Both the position numbers and the translations under genes were made by a program. Of a DNA stretch of 64,000 nt, positions 51,701 to 62,400 are shown piece after piece (the first letter of the stretch is position 1; each line of letters begins with the position of its first letter). The notes below the pieces were generated by a model. That model made no database searches and had not been told where the DNA came from. It saw nothing but the letters and a program-made list of their open reading frames with translations. The stretch is from Acorus gramineus. Lineage: Eukaryota; Streptophyta; Magnoliopsida; Acorales; Acoraceae. The DNA is taken from positions 3,624,615 through 3,688,614 of the forward strand of contig CM060851.1 in the NCBI GenBank assembly GCA_030737835.1, in the 5' to 3' direction.

Positions 51701-51748
51701 CGTTGGTCAAAATTGATTAAAATGTATCATTTTTTTTAAAATTTTTTA

Positions 51749-52031
51749 TTTATTTTTAAGTCTTTATAAATTATAAGATTTAGTGATCGATCTTTCATTT
51801 TTTTATATTTTGATTTTAATCTTCAGATATAAAGAATATGTTCTTTTTTAATACCTGAAAAAAACCTATTCGTAAATTATTTGGTTTTCTTTTTAGTCCG
51901 TAAGAAAATTAAAAAGAAACATATTATTTAAATATGAAGATTAAAATTAAAATATAAAAAAAATGAGAGAATTAATTACATATATAAATCCTATAGTTTA
52001 TAAAAACTTAAAAATTAAAAATTAAAAAAAA
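51749..52031. mobile_element. Foldback MITE, about 280 bp
   Basis: 'ttttatattttgattttaatcttcagatat' on the left has its inverted partner 'atatgaagattaaaattaaaatat' on the right. Outer parts also pair ('taagtctttataaattataaga' with its inverse). The unpaired loop is about 55 bp. About 0.6 kb upstream of the kinase gene start. No clear target duplication. Confidence 0.6.
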
Positions 52032-52638
52032 ATTAAAATATAAAAAAGTATAGAATGGACTACTAAATTCGATTTAAAAATAAAAAAAAATATTACGTCA
52101 TTACAAATTTTAAAAGTACTTTTTTTTATGTCATTTGGCCTCCTATGTCATTTTTTAAAAAAAATCGAAAAATATGAAAATCAAATAAAAACAAAAGCCG
52201 TCTTTTCATTTCTCTTCGCTCTCTAGAGGACTGGCCATTTATTCAGTCTTTCGAGTTTCAAATCGAATATAAAATCGATATAATTTTATGTGGGTCTCTG
52301 ATTTGGTATTGAATTTCGGTCGAAAATCTCCTCCTCTTTCGCTTTTTTTTTTTTTTATAGTGGATCTTCGATTCCATCCTCGGCTAAAAGGGTTCGCGTC
52401 AACTGTGGGGGTTGAATGTAAGTTGGTTCTCAACATATTCAATTTTCATGGACTGATAATTTCAAAGATGAAATCTTTGGAAATTTTTTTCTTTTTCTTT
52501 TCTTTCTGGTGGATGGGGAAGCTTAATAAAAGTCCTGTCGCGTGATTGACAATATGTCTCTATGGGTGAATTTTTCTAGTGGCAGGTTAGCTCGAATTGT
52601 AGATCGACTTTGAAAGTAAGAGAGCAGAACGAGTAGCG

Positions 52639-55146
52639 ATGAGGTTTTGTTGTTTCGGTGTGCGAAAATCTAAGAAGAAGAACCGTGATCATCCAACACA
52701 TGAATCAGGTAGGACTCATTCAAATTGGGTTTGTGTTTATGAGGCAATTGAAGCAGTATAGGATGTTGGGTTACATTAAAATGTTGCTTTTATTTGGTGA
52801 AAGCATCAGCTATGTCAAATGATCTTGAATGATGTACCAGTTTTCTTTTCCTCAATTTTGTTTTTTTAATCTGCCCAATTAATTGAATTTATGATGTAAG
52901 ATCTTGTTATCTGTTACAATTTGGTTTTAGATTTTTTTTTCTTCTCTACTTACATGCTATGAATCTCTTATTCTTCCTAGCTGGTTTCTATTGATAATTA
53001 CTGTGAAGTATGATTTGTTGGATTTTTGTTTGGTTTCTATTTTATTAATGTTTTCCATCTTTCGAAACTTTATATTGCGATTTGTAAGGGGAATTTATCA
53101 CTTCAATTTTCTTCAGGAAGTTTGATTCAATTGAGATGTTAGTGAACGCTGATGTTTATTTTTCCGTCATTTGCAAAGAAACAATTGGTCCATAGAATAT
53201 CTCAAATTCCTGAACATTGTTTTTCCCCCAAATCCTTGAACCCAATATTTTTTTTTATACTGCAGGCATTGACTTTCAGGAGACGCCCAAGAATGTGAGG
53301 CTATTTTCTTATAATGAGATGAGATCAGCAACGCTGAACTTCAGTCCTATGAACAAAATAGGACGGGGCGGCTTTGGAGTTGTCTATAAAGTGAGATTTC
53401 ACACTTTCTGTTTAATTCTTTTCATAATCTATTTTTGCCCATATTTTCTTTGTTAGAGTTCATCCTGGACAACCCACATTGTAAACGAAACCCAATTAAA
53501 AAATAATTATCCAGATGGCTGGTGCAAAATCTGCATCTCAAATATTTCCTTTTGTTGCCTATGCAGGGTGTTTTAAGGGATGGAACCGAAGTGGCCATAA
53601 AGTCACTCTCTACCGAATCAAAACAAGGAACTAATGAGTTCTTGACAGAGATTGACATGGTATCAAATGTTATACACCCAAACCTCCTTCGACTGATTGG
53701 CTGCTGTGTCGAAGGCACTAATAGAATGCTTATATATGAATACATGGAGAACAACAGTCTTGCAAGTGCTTTACTTGGTAATACAAAGAGTGATGCTAAA
53801 AAAATAATTGAATTTTTTACATCCGTGAAGTGGTGTGTGGTATTTGAACATGATCTCTCACTCATTTTAGGTACAAAGAGCAAGAGGATTTTTATAGATT
53901 GGCCTCTTAGGTCTGCAATTTGCATTGGTACAGCTGAAGGTCTTGCTTTTCTTCACGAGGAAGCTAAACCACATATCGTGCATCGTGACATCAAGGCCAG
54001 CAATGTTCTTCTAGATAGAGATCTTGTACCTAAAATCGGAGATTTCGGGCTGGCAAAACTTTTCCCAGACAGTGTCACACATATTAGCACACGTGTGGCG
54101 GGAACCATGTAATTTTTTTTCTTCTCGTCCCTCACCTTATCCTGATTACATCCAATGTTCCATATTTTGTGTTCTTTAATCATAGTTTGATGTAATTTTA
54201 TGTAAGAATTTACACATTCTTGTGCGAAAAATTGAAATCTTTTCCCAGAGGACATCATTAAGCTGTTTTGAGCTTTAAAAAACATTAAAAAACCAAATAG
54301 TAAATCATTTGAAGAAACCCCCTCTAACCCTTTATTTATGTATTTAATATGCAGGGGTTATTTGGCACCTGAATATGCCTTGTTGGGGCAGTTAACCAAA
54401 AAGGCAGACATCTACAGTTTCGGTGTGCTTATACTTGAAATTGTTAGTGGCAGAAGTAGCACAAAGGCAGCATGGGGAAGGGACATGAAAGTTCTTCTAG
54501 AATGGGTAATCCATTTAGCCTTCTCAGTATTTGAAGACAGCAAATCTAGTTGTAATGCGCCTGATATTCTTGTTGCCTCATGAAGGTTGTGAAGTGATAA
54601 AACACTGTGTTTTCTTTATTTGGTCATATCAACATAGATGATTCGTTAAATAAGTTCCAAAATCAACCATAAGACATTAGAATTAAGCAAGTGATGAAAT
54701 ACCAAACTTGTATGCTAGCCATTATGTTTGTGAATTTAGATCTGACTGATTTACTGTTTTTTGCCCTATGTTTATAGACATGGAGTTTAAGGGATGAAGA
54801 CAAACTGTTGGAAATTGTAGATCCAGAGCTGGCCAATTTTCCCGAGGATGAAGTGTTGCGATTTATTAAGGTGGCCCTTTTCTGCACTCAGGCCGCTGCA
54901 CAACAGAGGCCATCCATGATCCAAGTGGTTAAGATGCTGACCGAGGAGACAAGTCTTGATGTGAGTAAGCTCATTGAGCCAGGCATCACTAAAGACTCGA
55001 ATCGAACATATAATGATACGGGGAGCAGTTCACGGATCTCTCAGGTACATGGAGGCAAAAAGTCACCCAATCCTTATTCATTCATTACTTCGACAAGAAA
55101 CTTTAACAGCAATCCTATCATCACAACTCAGATGGAACCCAGGTGA
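52639..55146 (+). CDS. Receptor-like cytoplasmic kinase (Ser/Thr), six exons
   Basis: Exons 52639-52708, 53266-53390, 53567-53777, 53871-54108, 54355-54505 and 54778-55146 close to 387 aa. The kinase domain shows the glycine loop GRGGFG (56-61), VAIK with Lys77, HRDIKASN (173-180; catalytic Asp175, Lys177), DFG (193-195) and GYLAPEYA in the activation segment, so it should be active. It has no signal peptide, ectodomain or membrane segment. The N-terminus MRFCCFG has Cys4 and Cys5, possible S-acylation sites for membrane anchoring (inference). The Ser/Asn-rich tail after about residue 330 is not conserved. It resembles the cytoplasmic group that includes Arabidopsis CRPK1 and relatives of At1g53430-type receptor kinases, but I cannot assign a substrate. 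AT-G split across intron 4 gives VAGTM where VAGTI is usual. Confidence 0.92.
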
Positions 55147-55864
55147 CAGACTTCCAAGTCTGGGATTGGTGCCATTGGTTTTCGTTGATGCCGTAGGCGA
55201 GTCCAACATTTTGTGTATGCAGCAAGCCTTAACCGATCTTTTTTTTTCTTCTATTGTGAGGGAAATTGATATACACTATAGTGAGGGGAATTGAACATTC
55301 TTTATTCTGTATGTATCACTAGCCCTGTAAGCGAGTGAGAGAAGGTGTTTATGTAAACTATTACATCCGAGGAATTGAAAATTTATGCCTGGGATCCTGA
55401 TAATGATAAAGGTTTTTATGAGTATTTAAAAACCCATGTGATGCAAGATGAGAAACATCATCCAGTACTTAAGATGATGTCAGAAATAGCCCCACATGCC
55501 ACCATCCACGTGCTTTAATTTTCTAGTGTGATAAAATATGTACCTTTGTATAAAAATACATTAGTTATTTAACAAAACATATATCTTATTGACAAAATGA
55601 AATTAGACTTATATCCAAACAAAGCCCGAAAGTACTCTCTCACGTATCGTACTGTCAAATCACAATATTGTAAACCCCTAATATAAATAAATTTTGATTA
55701 CAAGCAAAATTCGACCATAAGATGCTCCGAGTTCCTATGCAGAAATACAATAAAATATAATTAATTACACACACCATTTACGACTTTCATAAAATACGAT
55801 CAGTCTAGAAAAAAAATTACTCTCAACATACACAAACCCAACCCAACCCAATGAGAAACATCAT
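55147..55864. other. Convergent intergenic region
   Basis: Holds the 3' UTRs of the plus-strand kinase and the minus-strand clathrin light chain genes. No other feature recognised. Confidence 0.5.
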
Positions 55865-58842
55865 TCAAGCAGCAACCACAGCTTCAGCAGCAGCCTTAGG
55901 GGGTGCAGCAGCAGGAGAGGATTTTGCATCCTTAGCAGGCGCAGCAGGAGCTGCCGCTGGTGGGGGCGAAGGCTTCATGTGAGGCGGCGGAGAATGCTTG
56001 AGCTTGACAACTATCTGACGCATTCTCGAGAGATCGGTCGGCTTGCCTGGCTTTGGCCCTTGGATTACAAGTATGGATGGCTTCTTCTCATCTTTCTTTC
56101 CTCTTTTCTTTTCTATGCTTGGCAGCTCGTGTGGGATGAGTTCGGCGATTGCCTTCCAGTAATGCTTGTCAGCGTTGGCATGGAACTTCTCCTGACTGGC
56201 CAAAAATAGCTGATGTGCAACAAGAACGACAAGAAATGGTAAGTCACAGGTAGGTGAGAAACATGAATTCCCAATAATCAGCATGTGAGGTATGTATATG
56301 CAACAAGCTCAAAGTTTCTTTTGAAATATTTTACACAGTATAAAGAATTCTTAAATTAAGAGGGGCTTTCTGAAAAGTTTAGATGAATGGTTAACAGCTA
56401 TAATACAGGTCTTAAAAACAATTGAATTATATGCTAAAAAAAGTGATCCATCATCAATCAAAAGGCCAAATCATATTCTATGATTTTTTCGGTTCAAAGT
56501 TTTATGAAACAGCATGTCTGCATTGGTATTGATAGCTTGTGGATAAAAAATGGTCCTTCTTTGGCTTCACATATTAAGATTTAAGAATAACATGGAAAGT
56601 CTCTCTTTGGCTTGTAATAGTAATTTCTTAGGGGGCTGTTACATGCAGTCGTTACTCACGTGCACAGTCCCATATCCCAAACTAGATATATGCGCTTTGG
56701 TAGACGGAGCATGTAATATTTTACTTTTCCTATAAGTGAATCCATACAATTCATTGGAATACATGCCGAAATGTGCGGCCGCATGTGCCATTTTAGAAGC
56801 CCACGGCGTATGATCTGGCATATGCGGTTTTCGCAGCGACACCTGTTCGAATGGCCCAGATTTCATTCGAACAGAATAATTGCCATTCGAATGTCGTTTG
56901 AACGATAGTTCAAATGTCTAAAAAATGAACGCTCTGGGCAATGAATTCCGTTCAAATGGCATTCGAACGACAATGTAAAAAAATTAACTAACGACCGTTC
57001 GAACGGACCGGTCAATGTGCGATTGCATATACAGCATATGCGGCCCCTCATGCAATTTGGACCCCAACCGCACAGACCGCATATTACTTTGAAACATTGT
57101 TGGAGCATATACTTCATTTTTATGAATGTATGTGTTCTAAAAAGAATCAAAGCTCTATCATTATCCTTTTTTGGTAGGCAAGTGTTTGTTTATTTATTAT
57201 TATCATTATGCTTTTTTTTATGGTTAAAGCTTATCCTATCATTTACCAAAAAAAAGCTTATCCTCTCAATATGACTAGAACCCACGATCCTCACTCACGA
57301 GGGTCCTCTGCCAACCTGTCAAGAGGCGGTTTAGTTAAAGTATTAAAAATAATACAACCATAATGAAATATGGGCAATAATATACACAGGTTTTGCATAG
57401 CAGACAATATATATCAAGGTGTTTTATGCCTACAGAACTACACCAACCTTATTGTTATTACATATTCAACCAAATAAGGTAACATGCTTATGTGAAAATT
57501 ACGATGAAAAAAGGTGAAAACAACAAAGGCAACAGCTTCAAAATGAAAAGACATGATGAAACCAAAAGGCCTTGATGAAGTTATGATGAACAAAACCTCG
57601 TAATAGAATCTCTAATATTTATTAGTTTATGTCTAATAAAAGTCTCACAACAATGCGAACAAAAACAAATTTTTTTGGCCATATACCTTTTCTTTCTCTC
57701 TGTTATTTGTTCTGTTGGTTTCACAGTTGATCATCCTCCTCCGGAAGAAATCGATCTTGTACTCCTCAGCTTCCTCCCTTATCTGCATCACCAGTTCTTT
57801 CTCCCTCCTCTCCTTCTCTTCAAGTTGGATTGCATTTTGGCTTTTCATCACAAAAGAACAAAACAGGAAAATAAACCAGACTTCTTCAAACTTTTTCAAG
57901 ATCACAAGACACCAGCCTTCAATCAGAGATAATAAAATAACTCAATCTCATGATCATATAATGCCTCACAGAATCTGATATGATAGAAAAAGAACATCAA
58001 GAATTCATGTAGAAACACTGAATCCACCAAGCGATTAGCCTTTTAGGGCCAAGATTTATTCCCACCAAATACTATATAATTCATTAGACTTCAACACAAA
58101 GCTTCTCCAATTCATGCTTTCTGATCGAGTTCAAAATAGGACTAAACATTGGTATCCCCAAAATAAAGCTCGTCGAAAACATTACCCTATAAATCCAACA
58201 ACTCAAAAAAACTAATCACGAGATTTATCATCTGAAGAACAAAGAGATACTGATGAAACTCAAAGCACAGCTCACAAGATCTACATCAGATCTAATTCAA
58301 TCTATTAAACACCACCAGTAAACACTACTATAATCAATCACCAATACAAAACACAAAAATCATACATCGTCCAAAACATAATCAGAATTCAAACAGATCA
58401 AAATCACCAAAAACAGGATAAGACAAACTCACCGCCTCCACTCCCGAAGCACGAACCCCTCATCAGGTTCCATCTCCGCCGGGGGCGGCAGGATCGGGCC
58501 ATCGGAGGGGGCCGCAAAGACCCCGTCAAAGTTCTTCCCGTTGGACTCCGGAGAGAACGGCACGTATCCCTGCGGATCGCTGCCATAGATCGGGATCTCC
58601 GTCGACGGAGGCGGGAAACTGTCGTCGCCGCCGCCGTCGTGGGCGGGGGTGTGGACAGGGGAAGCGACGTCGTCGGCGGAGTCCTTGACAGAGTCGGCGT
58701 CACCAGCGAAGCTGGTGAAGGCGTCGAAACGCTGGGAGGGGAGGCGGGGGTCGTACCCTAGGTAGCCGTCGTCATCGAACGGCCTCGTCGCCGCCGCCGG
58801 ATGGTCCTCGCCGTCCGATCCGAAGGCGTCAAATCCAGACAT
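55865..58842 (-). CDS. Clathrin light chain, three exons
   Basis: Clathrin light chains bind the heavy-chain triskelion hub and regulate coat assembly at the plasma membrane and trans-Golgi/early endosome. Exons 58433-58842, 57687-57840 and 55865-56209 join in phase to 302 aa. The N-terminal third is acidic and low-complexity, beginning [15 protein letters not shown], with the light-chain phrase [17 protein letters not shown]. The central coiled coil (about 130-215) includes [18 protein letters not shown], heptad-rich and needed for heavy-chain binding in this family. [19 protein letters not shown] follows, then a basic region and a Pro/Ala-rich tail. Exon 1 is G+C-rich. Intron 2 carries an unusual block at 56760-57090 and a SINE-like stretch. 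The gene is divergent from the CPL gene. Confidence 0.93.
56760..57090. repeat. TTCGAA-rich block in the clathrin intron
   Basis: Variants of CATTCGAAC / GTTCGAATG / GTTCAAATG occur about eight times, and GCATATGCGG or close forms about four times, in either orientation within 330 bp. The block is more CpG-rich than the AT-rich intron. It may be part of a transposon with repeated subterminal motifs, but I cannot define its ends. Confidence 0.6.
57240..57335 (-). mobile_element. SINE-like sequence, minus strand
   Basis: On the minus strand an A-box-like GGTTGGCAGAGGA (57304-57316) is followed by a B-box-like GGTTCTAGTCA (57272-57282), spaced as in tRNA-derived SINEs. It lies in intron 2 of the clathrin light chain gene. 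Borders and family are unknown. Confidence 0.4.
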
Positions 58843-59191
58843 CTCTCTCCGACCCGATCTGATCGCCGCCGCTTTTAGCTCCTCTCCGTGCGCTCGAGCG
58901 AATCGGTTCAGTGGGTCTTGGCTTTTTCAATCACGCGTTCAACACCACCTCCTGTCCGGTCATGGCTGTCCACTGTTCCGCCAGGACTTGTTAAACCTCA
59001 ATAACATTCTACGTGTCGCCGCCTTCACGCCTTATCGTCCTGACGGATGCGATGCTCCTGACCCTCATAGGAAGGGTAGTTTCGTCATTAAAGGAGGATC
59101 GCCTTTCGTCACACTCTTTTTGGTATCCGGTTAATTGAACCTCCATACACCGACAGTTGTCGGTTGAAATGGCATTTTCAGCAATTTCTGT

Positions 59192-59237
59192 TATATAAAG
59201 GGGCAATCATTCACTCCTGCCTTTTCTCTATATAAAG
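59192..59237 (+). promoter_or_regulatory. Two TATA boxes of the CPL gene
   Basis: TATATAAAG occurs twice, at 59192-59200 and 59229-59237, both followed by a G-rich stretch. A GAGAGA tract starts near 59303. The ATG is at 59425. Either box could set a start site, giving leaders of very roughly 160 or 200 nt. The intergenic space also serves the divergent clathrin gene. Confidence 0.55.
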
Positions 59238-59424
59238 AGGGGTATTCCTTGATTTTGAACCGCTTGGAGTAAACATTTTTGGCTCGCCCCAGAGAGCGGG
59301 AGGGAGAGAGAGAGAGAGTCTTTGGTGGGGGTTTTGTTTTTATCCCCTCAGAAACCCTAATTGGACAGAGAAGTACAGTTTGCGATCGTCAGAGGAGGCC
59401 TTGATTTTTCCCCAATTTGAGGTG

Positions 59425-62400
59425 ATGAGCCGTCCAAGGATCAAATCGAAGGTCTTCGATGAGGGTTCGTGCTTGGGTGAGGCCGTGGTGATCCCCACAA
59501 AGAACCAGAGCTTCCAATTCCCCAACAATGAAATCCGGATTACCCGATTGTCGCCCCCGAGCGAGCGCTGCCACCCTCTATCGGTCCTCCTGACAATCTC
59601 CCCCCTTTCCGTCTGTTGCAAGATTGAGTCGGGGTTGTCCCAGGATCAGCCCCTGCTGAATAGCCTCCACTTCACTTGTCTTCGGGATCGCAAGGTGCTC
59701 TCTCTGAACATATATTGGTTGGGAAATTTGTTGTGTTTTAAATGTTTTGAATTTGTTGCATTTTTAATTGTTCTGCACAGACAGCGGTGGTGTCTGCTGG
59801 AGAAGAGGACCTGCATTTGGTGGCAATGATGAGCAAAAACCAGAACTACCCTTGCTTCTGGTGCTGCTCTGTGCCTGTGGGGCTTTATGAGCCCTGCCTG
59901 GCGATGCTCAACCTGCGGTGCCTTGCCATCGTGTTTGACCTTGATGAGACACTCATTGTGGCCAACACGATGAAGTCATTCGAGGATCGGATTGAGGTGA
60001 TCACTCGCAGGATTTCTGATGAGGATGATCCGGGCAGGATCTCGGGAATGTCGGCAGAGCTTAAGAGGTATCTGGAGGACAAGGCCCTGCTGAAGCAGTA
60101 TGCAGAAGGTGATCATGTATTGGATAATGGGAAGTTGATTAGGGCCCAAAATGAAGAGGTCTTATCAGTCTCTGATGGCCGTGAACTCATTGTTCGGCCT
60201 GTTATAAGGTTGCAGGAGAGGAATACTATCTTAACTCGTATTAATCCGGAGGTTTAGTCAAATCCAACTGAGCTTCTCTCATATCTTCATTTCATTTTCT
60301 ATAAGTTGTAGGCTGTTTTTATTATGTTCTTTGTTGTTTCATTTCACCTTCACTGTTTTAACTGTTAAAATGATGCAATTTGCGGATTGATATATGTGGT
60401 CACATGTGCATATAGAGAAGCATGGGTTTCTTTATTTTCTAGGATGCTATAGGTTTATCCAATATTTCAACTAGGATAATCATCTCCAGGAAAAGAAAAA
60501 ATGGTGCAGAATTGGTGAAAGACTAAGGTGGCGTTTGGCGCAGCAGAATGCAGATTTTAAGTACTGATTAATAAGTGCAGAAAGAGGTTATAATGATAAT
60601 CTTTAAGGACTTCAGAAAAAAAGTGTTTGGCTCAGCTGAAAATATTATGCAGTTATTTAGATAATTGTGTTTGGTTGACTACTTAACATATGTGCTTATT
60701 AGAAGGGTATTTTGGTTCATTTAACAAGTGCTGAATGTTATTTCATGTTTGGTTAAAAACTTGAAGATTTTTTTTTTCCATTAATACAGTATACATACAG
60801 CATAGATTGCAACACTTTCTTAAATTGTCTGAAAAAAATTATCAGGCAAACCCATAAAATATGTAATAACTTGTAAGAAGTTTCCAACAAATTCAAAAAC
60901 AAACTTAAAAAAAAGATAACAACCACATCAACAATCATCAAAACCAAAAGGCAAAATCTAAAAAACCCTATACAAAAATGTCTATGAACATAGGGATGTA
61001 AACATGTCAGACTACACAACAGAAATTCCCAAGCATCCATAGTTCCATCCATAGGACTACATACAAACACCACACAATATACATTTGATTTTGCAAAATG
61101 AGAGAGGGAGACAGAGAAGGATAAATTATTACTTCCAACCAGGTGGGATTGGGAGATCCGCGGAGGCACCAGATAGATGGTTGCAGAGGTCGACGTGCTG
61201 CTCAGATCCGAAGAGGCGGTGGATGATGGTGGTAGCCGTCCATCTGTTGAGGACTGTCGATGGTGGTAGTCGTCAACTTGTTGAGTACCGTCAATGGTGG
61301 TAGTCGTCAACTTGTTGAGTACCGTCAATGGTGGTAGCTGCCGATCTGCTGATGTCTCCGGGTCGATCTGCTGCTCAGATCTGAAAGGGAGAGATGGTGA
61401 GGGAGGGTCTGCTGAGAAGGGTTTGTGGTAGGTCGCCATGGCTCAATCTGGTGAGGTATGGTGTGGAGATCGTCTGGGTGGGGGGGGGTTGGTGGGGGAT
61501 TGGCGTCTAGGGTTTTCTGGGGATTTCGAAGGGGCCCAAATGGCTGCAAAGAGAGAGAGAGAGAGAGAGTTAAAAAGAGGTTTATATACCAGGCGTAATT
61601 ATTGAAAATTTGTGGGGGTAGAACCGTCTTTTCACATGGACGGTAAATAGGCAGGTCACGGATTGAGGAATGATAAGTGGCTGAGTAGTTGCTGATAATT
61701 ATGTGAGGATTTTGACTGAAAGAGTTTATGAATGAGTGCTTAAATGCATATGAACCAAACATGTTGATTCCTAATAAGCTCTGATTTTCCTTGTTCAGCC
61801 CAATAAGCGCTTAAGCCTGGTCCAACCAAATGGCCCCTAAGTTAGTTCATATAAAGAATCATGGGTTTCTTATATTGCAAGGATGTTTATAAATTTGTTC
61901 AATGTTTCTAGTTAGGGTAATCATGGTCAGGCTTCTTTTTTATTTTTTGCCCAATTTGTCATTCATGGTAACAAGTATCTTATCTTTGGTATTATTGCTA
62001 GCATCGAACTTTTTCTATAAAAGGGAATATGCATGACAAATAGTAATTTCACCATAGTTGTTTGGGAGACGCCTAGTCGACGCATAGGAGGCTTGGGGGT
62101 CCATAAGGGTCTAGCATCCGTCCGCTTACTTAGCCTATTCATTAGGCGGATGCATGAGCCTGAATGAGTGCCCGGCCTACCTAGGCATAAAAAATGGGTT
62201 GCGCAGACGAGTAATGGACGTAATTTATTTATTATGAATGGTGGTGGAGACTGAAACAAATGAATATTTGTGATTTAATCAAAACAACAAAAATGTAAGT
62301 AACTATGTAATTGTTTTGATTAAAAAATTACCTAAATAAAAAAAAATCTTACTTTTTTTTTAATGTATCATTTGTTGACTAATGACAAAGAAAGACAAAA

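Noticed and set aside
58404-58703. Open frame overlapping clathrin light chain exon 1 in another frame
   Set aside because: Thr/Pro/Arg-rich shadow of a G+C-rich exon; the light-chain frame has the recognised motifs and proper splicing.
60753-61439. 228-codon minus-strand frame inside the Harbinger-type element
   Set aside because: Begins low-complexity and ends hydrophobic with no domain; it lies wholly within a transposon. Kept only as a possible captured fragment in the findings.
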